DNA from: a virus
Strand: one strand, 5' to 3'
IMG/VR virus record: IMGVR_UViG_3300009182_000298
Location: 1-25,273 of that record
DNA length: 25,273 bases
Position 1 is the stretch's first letter, and each line of letters begins with the position of its first letter. This document shows, piece by piece, positions 1 to 9,790 of this stretch. Made by a program: the position numbers and the translations under genes. The notes under the pieces were generated by a model. It was not told where the DNA came from. It saw nothing but the letters and a program-made list of their open reading frames with translations, and searched no databases.

Positions 1-264
1 GCCCAAGAACTTGAACGTCGTTTGGATGATGATTTCTCCAAACAGTACGGTATGTTGCTCATGCAAGAGCAAAATGGCAAAATGGATCCCGCACAGAAAA
101 ATCAACTGGACACTGCGAAGCTACAGCTTCAACAGCAAAAAGCCAAGATTCGTAGCGAGTTGGAACCGGTGCTTGAATCGGCACGTCAAAAACTTGGCGT
201 AACGGACGGTAAACTATCCGCAGAAGACAAAGCATTGGTGAACAAGTACTCGGAAGGTAAGTGA
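1..264 (+). CDS. C-terminal part of a coiled-coil protein, probably virion-associated (partial)
   Basis: The frame is open from the first base and ends at TGA 262-264, so only the last 87 residues are visible and the true start lies outside the window. They are rich in Q, K, E and L with a heptad-like pattern (LQLQQQKAKIR...LEPVLESARQKLG), which suggests a mostly helical, coiled-coil protein. There is no cysteine, membrane segment or catalytic motif. The gene is separated by one base from the giant virion protein that follows and its last codons (GGAAGG) carry that gene's ribosome-binding site, so the two are very likely co-transcribed late genes. A role in the virion or its assembly is inferred from position only; I do not recognise the family. 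Confidence 0.7.
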   Translation, partial: AQELERRLDDDFSKQYGMLLMQEQNGKMDPAQKNQLDTAKLQLQQQKAKIRSELEPVLESARQKLGVTDGKLSAEDKALVNKYSEGK

Positions 265-265
265 C

Positions 266-3200
266 ATGGACTTGCAAAATGTGCTGACCGCACTGCGGAA
301 TGCGGATGCGGCGGGTGACACGCAAGCTGCCCAACAGTTAGCACGGATCGCCCAATCCATGCGATCAGCCCCTTCCGAAGAGTCAGACATTGAGGCACGT
401 TTGCAACAGCTACGTGCCGAACGCGAGGAGTTGCTCAAGCCAAAACCCACAGTTGGCGGCAACATCAAAGAGGCGTTCAAAGGCGTAGTCCCCGGTGCAA
501 TTGGCTTGCTTGAAACTGCGGGAACTGGTATCGCAGCGTTGCTCCCCGACGACACAGAAAAGGCTGTGCGGGAACAAATCAAAGAGATTGCTGGCGTTGC
601 CAAAAAACCATTTGAAGCGAGTGCGGGTTATGAAGATTCCGTCGGTCGTAAGTTAGGTGAAGGTTTAGGTTCAACCCTACCGTTCTTTGCCGCTGGCCCC
701 CTCGGTATAGTTGGGCGTGTTGCCGCTAGTGGTCTTGGTGTTGCTGCTGGCGCTGGTGAAGCTCGTGAGGGTGCTGAAGCCAAGGGCGCAACTAAAGAAG
801 AACGTTCTACCGCCACACTACTCGGCGCACCTACTGGTCTGCTGGACATGCTGGCACCCCAGATTAAACCGTTTAAGAGTCTGGTAGGCACCGCACTAGC
901 ACGTGGTGGCATAGAGGGCGCAACGGAAGCCGCACAGAAAATAGCCCAGAACTTGATCGCCAAGGGTGTGTATGACCCCGAGCAACCTATTGTGGCTGGC
1001 TCTGGGGAAGAGGGTGCGTACGGCGCTGGAGTTGGTGCACTAGCTAGCTTGATTGTTGACATGACCGTGGGCCGTAAGGCTCGCCGCGCATCATTGGGGC
1101 TGGACAAAGAAACCCCTGCACCGGGGGGCGAAAAACCTGCTGCTGGGCAACAACTGTTGGGATACACCCCGCCTACGCCTATGGTTACCCCCGAGGGGGA
1201 AACACTCACCACCACCGAACAGCAAGAAGCGTATGCGGCGCGGAAAAAAGCAGATGCGCAACAACGTGTACAAGACATACAAACTTCTGACCCCCTTGCC
1301 AACTTGTCCGCTGACCAACGCGACCTTGCACGTCGTGGTAAAGAAGCCGCACTAGCCGAAGCATTCGGACAAAAGCAAGAGCCGGGGCAGCTTGGCTTGC
1401 CGGGAATTGAGCGTGAAGACGGTACTGTAGAGGTGCCCGGCCAAGGGCGCATATCCCCCAAAGCCGTAGAAGAAGTTAGGGCGGGGGAAGAAGTTGCGCC
1501 CAAGCAAGACACCCAAACCCGCGACATGATCGACGAGTTGGAAACCCAACAAATCGAAGAGATGCAGCAGGCCGATGCTGCAAAGCAAGACAAGGCTAAA
1601 GCGGATGAGGCACGCCTAAAGTTTGAGTCTGACCTTGCCGAATTGACTGGGCAGGTAGATAGGAAGCAGGAAAAAACAACTCAGGACACGCGCCTTGAGT
1701 TGTTACTGCCAATTGTTGAGTCAGACACTAAGAACATCCCTAAAGCATTTGTACAGAGTCTTAAGCGTGAGGGCATCACCAACACCAACCTCACTGACCG
1801 TGAACGTGACCTTATCAACCGTGCCTACGACATTCGGCTGGCAGAGGCACCCGTGTTTGAAACCCTGCCGGTAATTAAACAGCCCGAAGGACAACTTAAA
1901 GCAATCGAGTCCCTTATTCCTGAAAAGAAGTCACAGCGTGTACCTGAACAGGTGGGTTTCCCGGGCATGGGTAAGCCGAAGGGTGCCGCACCCCAAGCGT
2001 TCTCTAAAGAAGAGCTTGCACTCCAAGAAGATCAAGATAAACAATTCGATACGGTGCTTACACCCGAGGTGTTGGCTAGCGCTGGGCTACCAAAGCAGTC
2101 GGGGTTCTATAAGCAGTTACTGAACATGGACATGGCTGATGCCGCTCAGCAGCCCATAGTTGCAAATATTTTTGGCCGTATACGTACTAACGCTAGCCTA
2201 TCCGCATCGACTAAGGACGCAGTTGAAAACCTAGCTATGCGAGCATTTGGCGGACTTGCTAAGCAAGGCGATATGTTTGTACCGGCTACACCCACTACAC
2301 CCACTAACACCACTAAGGAAGGTAAGAAAGATGCGACCCCAGCAAAGCCAGCCGCCAAAGAACCTGTCGCACGAGGACGTGGTACGGACACAGGAAATGT
2401 CGCTGGAGGAACTAGAACTAGCGATGCAGGTAGTAAAGTTAGCGGAGGGGAAGACAAGCGTGCTGGAGTTTCTGCCGATACCGAACAGCCTAAAGCACCT
2501 AAGTCCGCTGGATTGGGAAGTAGTGGGAAACCTGCTAATGTCTCTGGAGTACGAGCAAGCGTGGAGCCGAGTGCACTGAAGAAGGCCGAGCCGAAGGCCG
2601 AAGCTAAGCCCGAGGCTAAACCGGAAGTCAAGGCAGCGCCGAAGGTCGAGAAGGCCAAGCCAGAAACCAAGGCCGAAGCCAAGCCGGAAGTTAAGGCCGA
2701 AGCTAAGCCTGAAGCTAAGTCGACAGCCAAACCCGAGAAGGCCCAATCTAACGCAAGTTTCGGTGCGTACGGTCAAGTGATGGAGGCTGAAAGCCGGTCG
2801 GATGCGCTTGACTATTTGGCGTATGACATGTACATAGCCATGTTTGAGAAGTTCAAACTGCTTACCCGCATTGACACGCTCAACGACATTAATGCACAGC
2901 TTCGCAACGGCCAAATACCCGAGGTTGCATTCGGGCGTGAAGGTACAACTTCTATCGTGCCGTTGAGCGGTGGTAAGTATGCCAAGGCGTTTTACGAATC
3001 CCTGACGACGGCAGACAAGAAAGCACTTGCAGGAAAAATGGCCGAGCACTTTGGCGCATCCGAAAATGCGGTGCGTCGTGGCACTGCGCAATTCAGCGCA
3101 CAACAAGAGTTGGCCCGTGCTACTTCTGAGCAATTCAACGGCGATGTTCTAGAGCTTGCAAAAGATGCGGCGACCCTAAGTATGCCTTTGCACCCTGCCA

Positions 3201-6200
3201 TCCGTAAGGCGTTGGAGGCCGGTGATCTGCGCGGCGCTCTGACTATGCTGGGTTCGCAAAACCTTGGCCGTGCATCTACGGCTGCTAAAAAGTTGTCCGA
3301 CGCAATCGGCAAGACTAAAGTCAAACTGGTTGCAGGTTTGAAGAACGATGCGGGTAACCCCGTTGCAGGTCTGTACGATCCCAAGACAGACACTATTACG
3401 CTAGACGCGGGTGCGGGTTTAAATAATCACGTGCTATTACATGAAGTTGTACACGCCGCCACCTCACATGTGCTAGATAACAAGTCACACCCAGTGACTA
3501 AACAACTTACAGAGCTTTACAACAATGTCAAAGACTCACTAGACACGGCGTACGGTGCGCAGTCTCTGGACGAGTTCGTTGCCGAAGCTTTCAGTAATCC
3601 AGAGTTCCAACAGAAGTTGGCAGGGATTAACCCCAAGGGTGAACCCATTACTGCGTTGCGTCGGTTCATGCACGCTATTAGGAATTTCATGCGTACCCTC
3701 ATGGGTACTGGAACAAAGAGTATGGATACGGCGCTCGACGCTTCCGACTCGTTGACCAACGCTATCCTGTCCCCTGCACCTGAGTACCGCGATGCGGGGT
3801 CGCTATTTGCGGCATCCTTATTGGGTAAGAGTTCCGCAGTTTTCAAGTCTTTGGACGACCGAATCCTCTCGCTACCAGCGATGGACAACAAGATTGTTAG
3901 TGGTATCTACGAGTTGTTCCGTGAAGGAGTACCTTCAGCCACTAAAAAAATCGTGCTTCGTAGCTTGCCGCTAAACGCGCTAACAGAGGTCGCCAAAAAA
4001 GATATCCCCATGGCCCCTAAACTATCCGAGTTGGAAAAGCTTTGGAGTGGCGCGGTCGATAAGCGCAAGCAAGCTGCGCAAGCTACCATGAAAAACATCC
4101 AGAACTGGATTAAAGGCAACCCCGAGAAAGAAGCTACGTTAAACGACGTTATTGCTAACAGCACGTTGGAGCAGGTTGACCCATCTAAGCCCCGCGCTGA
4201 CTACAAAGGCCAGCAGTCCGAAAGCGGCGCAGACAAGCAAAAAGTGTGGGACGACCTGCAACCTAAGTGGAACAAGCTTGGCCCCGAGGGGCAGAGTGCT
4301 TACAAGCAGATGCGTGACACGTACGCCAAGACTTATGGCGAGTTAGTTGACTTGTTGCTTGCTAGGGTTGACTCTTCCGTAAAAGACAAAGAAGACGCCA
4401 AGAAACTTAAAGCTGAGATTTACCAGCGCCTTATGGCTAAAGGCAAGATCGAACCGTACTTCCCACTATCACGTTCCGGCGACTACCGCCTCTCATACGA
4501 CCTTAAAGGGGAGCACTACGTCGAGCACTATGAGAATTCGGTTGATCGTGAACGGGCAATAAAGGCGCTGGAAGCCGACGGCACGGCTAAGAACGTGCAG
4601 AGATTTAAGAGTGGTGATTCCAAGCGGACGTATAAAGATGCGCCGTCAACATCGTTTGTAAATTCTGTGTTGCGTACGCTAGACGCTAACAAAGTTGATC
4701 CCGAAGTAACCGACGAGATCATGCGCACTTTCCTAAACATGATGCCGGAGTCGTCGTTTGCACAGGCGTTCCGTAAACGTAAGAACACGCCCGGTTTTAA
4801 CTTTGATGCAACCGCCACGTTCTATACCCGGTCTATGGGCATGGCCCACCAGATGGCTAATCTTGAATACGGTAACAAGATGTACCAACTGCGCGATGAG
4901 ATTGAGGAACACGTCAAAACAAAGAATACTACTGAACCCGCCCGTGCTATGGCCGACGAACTGAACGGTCACATCAAGACATTGGTAAGTCCTGAAATTG
5001 CACCTTGGTCAAAGGCTCTGACCTCCACAGCTTTTGGTTGGACATTGGGTTTTAACGTATCGTCTGCGGTCGTCAACTTGTCGCAAGTCCCACTGGTGAT
5101 GGTGCCTTACCTCGGCGGTAAGTACGGCTACTCCGAAACGACTAAAGCCATAGGTTCAGCAACCCGTTTGTTTTTCGGCAGCGGCCTCAAACGCAACGCC
5201 GAGATGACTGTACCTACCGCTGACGGCAAGTCCAAGATCGAACTGAAAGCCAGCTTCTCTTTGGACAATTACGACTTTGATGCCAAGGGGGTTCCAGAAG
5301 ATGTTAAGCAACTAAAAGAATTATCTGAAGTTGCAGCGGACTACGGCTTACTTAGCCGGTCATTGACGCACGACATTCTAGACATGGACGAGAAGTCCAC
5401 TGTACTTAACCGTGTAAACGCATGGTCTGGGTTTATCTTCCACCATGGCGAGCGTATGAATCGTCAGGTTTCGCTGATTGCTTCTTACAAGCTTGAGCTT
5501 GAGCGCATGGCTAAAGCCGGTGAAGATATCAACAGCGCCTCACGCACCGAAGCGGCCAAACGCGCCGTGGAGATTACTGAGTTGATGAACGGTGGCGCAT
5601 CCGCAGGTAGTGCCCCGCTGCTGGCAAAGAACTCGCTGGGCAAGGTCTTGTTCATGTACAAGCGGTACGGTGTTTCCATGTATTACATGATGTTCAAGAC
5701 GGCCCGGGAAGCTATGAAGTCTGAGGACAAGCAAGTACGCGACGCTGCTATGCGGCAAATCGTGGGTATTTATGCCTCCGCAGGAATGATGGCTGGGGTG
5801 CAGGGTCTGCCAATGTTTGGCATCTTGGCTGCTGTATATAACTTGTTCAAGGGTGATGACGAGGACGATGCCGAGACCGCTGCACGCAAGTATCTTGGTG
5901 AGGGTCTGTTCAACGGCGCAGTCAACTACCTGACCGGCAGTGCCATCTCCAACCGTATCGGCTTGTCTGACCTGCTGATTAGCAGCACGGGATATAAAGA
6001 GCAAGACAACGCAATGTTGGCCTTTATGCAGCTTATGGGTGGCCCGGTTTACGGTGTTGCTGATCGGATACAGCAAGGCGTTAAGATGATTAACGAGGGT
6101 GACACCGAACGTGGTTTGGAGCGCATGCTTCCCGCAGGTATCGCCAACGGTATGAAAGGTATCCGGTTTGCCACAGAAGGTGCCAACACACTGCGTGGAG

Positions 6201-6580
6201 ACCCCATTACCGGTGAGATGTCAACATCTAATGCAGCGGCGCAATTCTTTGGGTTTGCCCCCGCCGAATACACCCGTCAGCTAGAGATCAACGCTTCCCT
6301 AAAGAACATCGACCGACGCGCCGCTACACAACGCACCAAGGCGTTGCGCGACTACTACATTGCTGCACGGGTCGGGGATACTGATGGGATGGCTGATGCC
6401 ATGGAGGACATGATGAAGTTCAACCGTGCCCACCCCGGATATGCGATTACAGCTAAGACGGTGCAGAATTCTATGGCTCAGCACATGAGAACAACTCAGT
6501 CTATGTACCACGGCGTTACCTTCAGCAAGGGTATGCGCAACGAGCTATTGCAGAACGCTTCGGAGTTTGACGAGGATTAA
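266..6580 (+). CDS. Giant polyvalent internal virion protein with metalloprotease motif (PLxRFG-like)
   Basis: A protein of 2,104 residues, with ATG 266 preceded by GGAAGG. Visible in order: an N-terminal helical part with Ala/Gly-rich hydrophobic stretches (about residues 80-100, 138-165 and 245-265); a long charged, low-complexity middle; a K-P-E-A repeat linker (about 772-826); a zinc-metalloprotease signature HEVVH at 1059-1063 followed by acidic residues near 1103-1107 that could give the third ligand; and a long helical C-terminal half with hydrophobic segments near 1589-1620 and 1832-1862. The C-terminal part (GERMNRQ, KNSLGKVLFMYKRYG) resembles large phage polyvalent proteins often labelled PLxRFG. 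Such proteins are thought to be packaged in the virion and ejected with the DNA. The protease could act on the virion or on host targets. Family placement is moderate; the exact role is inferred. Confidence 0.75.
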   Translation: MDLQNVLTALRNADAAGDTQAAQQLARIAQSMRSAPSEESDIEARLQQLRAEREELLKPKPTVGGNIKEAFKGVVPGAIGLLETAGTGIAALLPDDTEKAVREQIKEIAGVAKKPFEASAGYEDSVGRKLGEGLGSTLPFFAAGPLGIVGRVAASGLGVAAGAGEAREGAEAKGATKEERSTATLLGAPTGLLDMLAPQIKPFKSLVGTALARGGIEGATEAAQKIAQNLIAKGVYDPEQPIVAGSGEEGAYGAGVGALASLIVDMTVGRKARRASLGLDKETPAPGGEKPAAGQQLLGYTPPTPMVTPEGETLTTTEQQEAYAARKKADAQQRVQDIQTSDPLANLSADQRDLARRGKEAALAEAFGQKQEPGQLGLPGIEREDGTVEVPGQGRISPKAVEEVRAGEEVAPKQDTQTRDMIDELETQQIEEMQQADAAKQDKAKADEARLKFESDLAELTGQVDRKQEKTTQDTRLELLLPIVESDTKNIPKAFVQSLKREGITNTNLTDRERDLINRAYDIRLAEAPVFETLPVIKQPEGQLKAIESLIPEKKSQRVPEQVGFPGMGKPKGAAPQAFSKEELALQEDQDKQFDTVLTPEVLASAGLPKQSGFYKQLLNMDMADAAQQPIVANIFGRIRTNASLSASTKDAVENLAMRAFGGLAKQGDMFVPATPTTPTNTTKEGKKDATPAKPAAKEPVARGRGTDTGNVAGGTRTSDAGSKVSGGEDKRAGVSADTEQPKAPKSAGLGSSGKPANVSGVRASVEPSALKKAEPKAEAKPEAKPEVKAAPKVEKAKPETKAEAKPEVKAEAKPEAKSTAKPEKAQSNASFGAYGQVMEAESRSDALDYLAYDMYIAMFEKFKLLTRIDTLNDINAQLRNGQIPEVAFGREGTTSIVPLSGGKYAKAFYESLTTADKKALAGKMAEHFGASENAVRRGTAQFSAQQELARATSEQFNGDVLELAKDAATLSMPLHPAIRKALEAGDLRGALTMLGSQNLGRASTAAKKLSDAIGKTKVKLVAGLKNDAGNPVAGLYDPKTDTITLDAGAGLNNHVLLHEVVHAATSHVLDNKSHPVTKQLTELYNNVKDSLDTAYGAQSLDEFVAEAFSNPEFQQKLAGINPKGEPITALRRFMHAIRNFMRTLMGTGTKSMDTALDASDSLTNAILSPAPEYRDAGSLFAASLLGKSSAVFKSLDDRILSLPAMDNKIVSGIYELFREGVPSATKKIVLRSLPLNALTEVAKKDIPMAPKLSELEKLWSGAVDKRKQAAQATMKNIQNWIKGNPEKEATLNDVIANSTLEQVDPSKPRADYKGQQSESGADKQKVWDDLQPKWNKLGPEGQSAYKQMRDTYAKTYGELVDLLLARVDSSVKDKEDAKKLKAEIYQRLMAKGKIEPYFPLSRSGDYRLSYDLKGEHYVEHYENSVDRERAIKALEADGTAKNVQRFKSGDSKRTYKDAPSTSFVNSVLRTLDANKVDPEVTDEIMRTFLNMMPESSFAQAFRKRKNTPGFNFDATATFYTRSMGMAHQMANLEYGNKMYQLRDEIEEHVKTKNTTEPARAMADELNGHIKTLVSPEIAPWSKALTSTAFGWTLGFNVSSAVVNLSQVPLVMVPYLGGKYGYSETTKAIGSATRLFFGSGLKRNAEMTVPTADGKSKIELKASFSLDNYDFDAKGVPEDVKQLKELSEVAADYGLLSRSLTHDILDMDEKSTVLNRVNAWSGFIFHHGERMNRQVSLIASYKLELERMAKAGEDINSASRTEAAKRAVEITELMNGGASAGSAPLLAKNSLGKVLFMYKRYGVSMYYMMFKTAREAMKSEDKQVRDAAMRQIVGIYASAGMMAGVQGLPMFGILAAVYNLFKGDDEDDAETAARKYLGEGLFNGAVNYLTGSAISNRIGLSDLLISSTGYKEQDNAMLAFMQLMGGPVYGVADRIQQGVKMINEGDTERGLERMLPAGIANGMKGIRFATEGANTLRGDPITGEMSTSNAAAQFFGFAPAEYTRQLEINASLKNIDRRAATQRTKALRDYYIAARVGDTDGMADAMEDMMKFNRAHPGYAITAKTVQNSMAQHMRTTQSMYHGVTFSKGMRNELLQNASEFDED

Positions 6581-6583
6581 AAA

Positions 6584-6609
6584 AACCCCTGCTTTTTACG
6601 GCAGGGGTT
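6584..6609 (-). terminator. Rho-independent terminator between convergent blocks
   Basis: A perfect 9-base stem (AACCCCTGC / GCAGGGGTT) has an 8-base loop. On the minus strand the GC-rich stem is followed by seven T residues (complement of the A run 6579-6585), the classic layout for ending the leftward transcript. On the plus strand the tail is only AAATCCTTTTCC, so it is weaker there. It lies 4 bases after the stop codon of the giant virion gene and 52 bases beyond the last leftward gene. Confidence 0.85.
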
Positions 6610-6660
6610 AAATCCTTTTCCAAGGAGAACGAAGACAGGGAGACTGTCAAGCGGATAGTA

Positions 6661-6924
6661 TCACAGCCGCCGCCAAATGCGAACCCCCCAGCGCCCTTTA
6701 TCAATACCGGGCCTGTAGTGCATAACCCACCCCCACTCACTTGTTAGCTCGTGTACTTGCCGCACAAGTTCCAGCGTGTTTATGCAGGGGATGAACACCG
6801 AAGAGTCCACCGGAAACTCATCCCAACGGACAACAATCCGCACCCCATCGGGTGCGATGTCGTTAATCCTAATCCTGTTTTTCGAACAGCGCGGCGGTTG
6901 TCGCCATAATTTGCTCAGTTTCAT
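6661..6924 (-). CDS. Small conserved phage protein, unknown function
   Basis: The last gene of the leftward block, up to 87 residues, ending at TGA 6661-6663. The recognisable core is IAPDGVRIVVRWDEF, then SVFIPCINT, then WGVRIWRRL at the C-terminus. I recall similar short proteins near replication genes in other phages, but no function. The start is uncertain. ATG at 6924 would overlap the primase gene by 56 bases and has no clear ribosome-binding site. Similarity seems to begin near RINDIAPDG, so translation may instead start at an ATT overlapping the primase stop (ATTAG) or at a GTG a little further on. The alternating pattern and central Cys suggest a small beta-rich domain. Confidence 0.65.
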   Translation of the reverse strand: MKLSKLWRQPPRCSKNRIRINDIAPDGVRIVVRWDEFPVDSSVFIPCINTLELVRQVHELTSEWGWVMHYRPGIDKGRWGVRIWRRL

Positions 6925-9718
6925 CGTTCAAAAACCCTGTGCAGTCCAGTATTAAAACGTCGGTCGGGGGCAGGTTTACACGGGTGCCTTTGCCAAGCCT
7001 AGCTTTGGTCTTAATCGCCTTTGTACCCCCCGTCTTAAGACCGTCCACAAACCCTGCATAGTTGATCTGCTGCTTGCCGCACCACTCTTTCAACGGCTTA
7101 ACCAGCAAGTACAGCTTCTTAACGTCGTATTCATACCGCGCTACGAGTTGGCTTCGCGGTACGCCGTCTGGTTGCACGAGGTGATCCAGCATGCCAGCGG
7201 TAGTTCTTGAGTCATCAGTTGACTTAATACGGAGCATGTTGTTGTAGTTTTCTGCCATGTAGTCGGTCAGTTGGGACTCAACACTCACGTTCATCTCGCT
7301 AACCATAGCTTTGGCATCGGCCATAACTTTGATAATCCACTGCACAATCGGCGCAATTTTCCAATCAATCAGTCCCGCCTTTTTAGCTACCATCAACGCT
7401 GCAATATCACGTGAGGCCAAAGCAGACCAATACCTGTTTTCAGCGGAAAGCTGCGATTCTGTATCCAGTCTCTTCTGTACCGCCTTGGTAAGTTCGTTAA
7501 CTGCATCCAAATTATTCAGGATGTACTGTACGAAAATCACACCAGCATGCCCGTAGTTGTCTTTTATAGCGGCGCTAAATACGTCGGTCTCAGCCTTGGT
7601 TGCAAACTTAACGGGCTCAACACGGCATTCAAGTACCCGCTGGGCTTCGGCTTGTGGCAGTGCTTTGTACAGTGCGATACGCTCTAGCATTGAGGTGTTA
7701 CCCGTTGTGCCAAACAAAGTCTTCCAAGGCTTGCCTCGAACGCGCTCTACGTTACCCTTTGGCCCCATACGATTACGCTGCAAGCCACTAGGAATTTGGT
7801 ACGCCCAGTCCGACAAGTCTTTTGGGCTAGTGTTGGTCATCTCGTCCATGTAGCAGACGATGTTCTTATACACCTCGGCACGATTCATTTTTGAATTGAA
7901 CGTGTCTCGCTCCTGCATGACCAACAGATCGGGATCGCCCCAAACGGATGCACCTGCGTACATCGCCGTGGTCTTGCCCAAACCGGAACCCTTACTCCAT
8001 GCATGGAAAGCGGCAGCGTTGATAGGCTGAAACTCCATTAAGACAGAACCCAACGACAATCCAAACATGAACTGGTGCAACTCCATATTCGGCTGGTTGT
8101 AAAACTGCATGGTTTCTTTCCACTTCTCCAGCGTACCCTTAGTCTTAAAGATCGGGAACAGCCCTACGGTGGCAGAAGAGGGTGAACTTATGTCCACTCG
8201 GTCTTTAAAAATTTCCATGTTGCCAACAACAAACGACTCGTGGGATTTGTCTTTCCATCCAAACTGTCGGCATGCTTCGTCCGCCTCGGAGGTGAACTGC
8301 AACTCATTAACCCATTTCATTGTGTACTCCATAAGTTCTTGTACGTTAAGAACAGCCACGCCTTGTGAGGCAAGTAGCTTGCGAAATTCGTCTTTTGTAC
8401 CCACTGCGGTGAGGGGCACCATAAATTCTCGAACACCATCACGAGGGAGGTGCAACCGCATCACCACAGACTCCCCAATCTCAGGGTCAACTACGCGCCG
8501 GATGACATAAAGATCGTTGAAGTAAATCAGTTGGTCTTTGTCTTCCCCTTCCTCGTCTTTACCGTGCTTGAACACGCCACCGTTTTTACCCCTAAAAAAC
8601 GGGTGTGGGTACTTGGGTATCACGTATGCACGGGGGGTAGCCGCCGGTACGCCCAAGGGTTTTTCAAAAACTAAGTTGTCTGACTCTTCAGCTTCCTGAA
8701 CTTCTCTTCCGAGGGCTATAGGAGAACTGATCTTGCCCCAGTGCGGACACTCACTACAAACACCCCCACGGTACTCGTCAAACCTGCTGCACAAGTACGG
8801 GCCTTTGATCAGGTCTACCTTCTGCTCGGTGCTCTCAAATGTGTACTCAGGATGCTTCGATGAGATCTTATGGATTGCTTTACCGCCATCAACACAAAAT
8901 TTAGCTATCGACAACCCAGCCCTCCACAAGGGCTCTGATATGTTTGTTTGGTTGTTGATTACTTCCTTAAGTTGTTCACACCCAGTACCCGCAACGGTCT
9001 TGACCAAAATGGTCTTGAACTTGCTGATGTAGCTACCCGACAGGGCTTGCATCATTGCATCCTGCTGTCTAGGTACGTACTTCCTAGGTGGGGTCATCAC
9101 CGTTGCGTCGTCCCCTATGATGCTACAGAACGTGTCAAAGTCTACGGGTATACCGGGCTCCCCAACCAATACGACAGGTGCCGGAGGGTTAGACTTGTGG
9201 TTACTTGTATTGGGTACTCGTAGCACACGGGCCGCATCCGCTGGCACAGCAGGGTCTATCCGTAATCCTTTGGACTTGCACAGCCGCTTAAATTGTTCGG
9301 CAACATGCACCCAAGTTTCCCTAGCTACAGGGGTGGTTAGCGGCCAATACACGTGTATCCCACGACCGGAATTTATAAGCGTCGGGCGTGGTAGTTTTAG
9401 TTCTTTACAGAATATTCGTAACGCGCCTAGGGCTTCTGCCTGTGTCGCGTAGTCTTTATTTGGCCCACAGTCTATGTCTAAGAAGAATGACTTAAGCTGC
9501 TTTACGTTAGGTGCCTTGCGAGATCCAGCCTCTTCAAAAGTACCCAATGCAAAATAAGCGTCAAACCCTTCTGCGTTTAGATTGTGCGCAGCATGGACGG
9601 CGGTATCGAGGTCGGTGTAAAACTTCTGAATCTTGCGTTCATCGGATAGCCGATTAGCCCAGACGCAGTAGAAACCTTCGCCCCCCAGTACCGACTCCAG
9701 AAATGTTTTTGTTTCCAT
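6869..9718 (-). CDS. Primase-helicase fusion (AEP-type primase plus DUF927-like helicase)
   Basis: 949 residues counted from ATG 9718; a TTG at 9727 is in frame three codons earlier. The N-terminal third has archaeo-eukaryotic primase signs: FFLDIDCG (D81, D83) for metal binding, GRGIHVYWPL with the conserved His at about 122, and RVLRVPNTSNHK around 165-175. The C-terminal half resembles DUF927-type helicase modules: a Walker A-like SKGSGLGKTT (K582), the ASVWG block, and a Walker B-like CYMDE (D625, E626) followed by SGLQRNRMG and a GTTGN segment. It would prime and unwind DNA at the phage fork, in place of separate primase and DnaB genes. It follows a terminator (9760-9780) and has only a weak ribosome-binding site, so its expression may differ from the upstream SSB-like gene. 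Confidence 0.88.
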   Translation of the reverse strand: METKTFLESVLGGEGFYCVWANRLSDERKIQKFYTDLDTAVHAAHNLNAEGFDAYFALGTFEEAGSRKAPNVKQLKSFFLDIDCGPNKDYATQAEALGALRIFCKELKLPRPTLINSGRGIHVYWPLTTPVARETWVHVAEQFKRLCKSKGLRIDPAVPADAARVLRVPNTSNHKSNPPAPVVLVGEPGIPVDFDTFCSIIGDDATVMTPPRKYVPRQQDAMMQALSGSYISKFKTILVKTVAGTGCEQLKEVINNQTNISEPLWRAGLSIAKFCVDGGKAIHKISSKHPEYTFESTEQKVDLIKGPYLCSRFDEYRGGVCSECPHWGKISSPIALGREVQEAEESDNLVFEKPLGVPAATPRAYVIPKYPHPFFRGKNGGVFKHGKDEEGEDKDQLIYFNDLYVIRRVVDPEIGESVVMRLHLPRDGVREFMVPLTAVGTKDEFRKLLASQGVAVLNVQELMEYTMKWVNELQFTSEADEACRQFGWKDKSHESFVVGNMEIFKDRVDISSPSSATVGLFPIFKTKGTLEKWKETMQFYNQPNMELHQFMFGLSLGSVLMEFQPINAAAFHAWSKGSGLGKTTAMYAGASVWGDPDLLVMQERDTFNSKMNRAEVYKNIVCYMDEMTNTSPKDLSDWAYQIPSGLQRNRMGPKGNVERVRGKPWKTLFGTTGNTSMLERIALYKALPQAEAQRVLECRVEPVKFATKAETDVFSAAIKDNYGHAGVIFVQYILNNLDAVNELTKAVQKRLDTESQLSAENRYWSALASRDIAALMVAKKAGLIDWKIAPIVQWIIKVMADAKAMVSEMNVSVESQLTDYMAENYNNMLRIKSTDDSRTTAGMLDHLVQPDGVPRSQLVARYEYDVKKLYLLVKPLKEWCGKQQINYAGFVDGLKTGGTKAIKTKARLGKGTRVNLPPTDVLILDCTGFLNDETEQIMATTAALFEKQD

Positions 9719-9759
9719 AGCCGCCAATAGTTAAGGTTAAAGAGATGACTGAAAAGAAA

Positions 9760-9780
9760 GGGTGGGGAGCGACCCCACCC
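9760..9780 (-). terminator. Hairpin terminator between SSB-like and primase genes
   Basis: A perfect 8-base stem GGGTGGGG / CCCCACCC has a 5-base loop and is followed on the minus strand by TTTCTTTTC. It starts 10 bases after the stop codon of the SSB-like gene. The stem is very GC-rich and the T-tract is broken by one C, so partial termination or attenuation ahead of the primase gene is likely. Confidence 0.78.
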
Positions 9781-9790
9781 CTAAAAAGAA

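Noticed and set aside
628-1593. Long minus-strand open frame (321 codons) opposite the giant virion gene
   Set aside because: Its product is low-complexity, rich in S, A, P and C, without a start signal, as expected for the shadow of a codon-biased gene.
2146-3133. Two long minus-strand frames opposite the K-P-E-A linker
   Set aside because: They read as L/G/F and A/S/G repeats created by the repeat DNA of the real plus-strand gene; no ribosome-binding site.
6645-6650. TTGACA on the minus strand as a promoter
   Set aside because: No -10 element at 16-18 bases and no gene further left on the minus strand. The 11 bases shared with the 13.4 kb promoter are within chance for this length.
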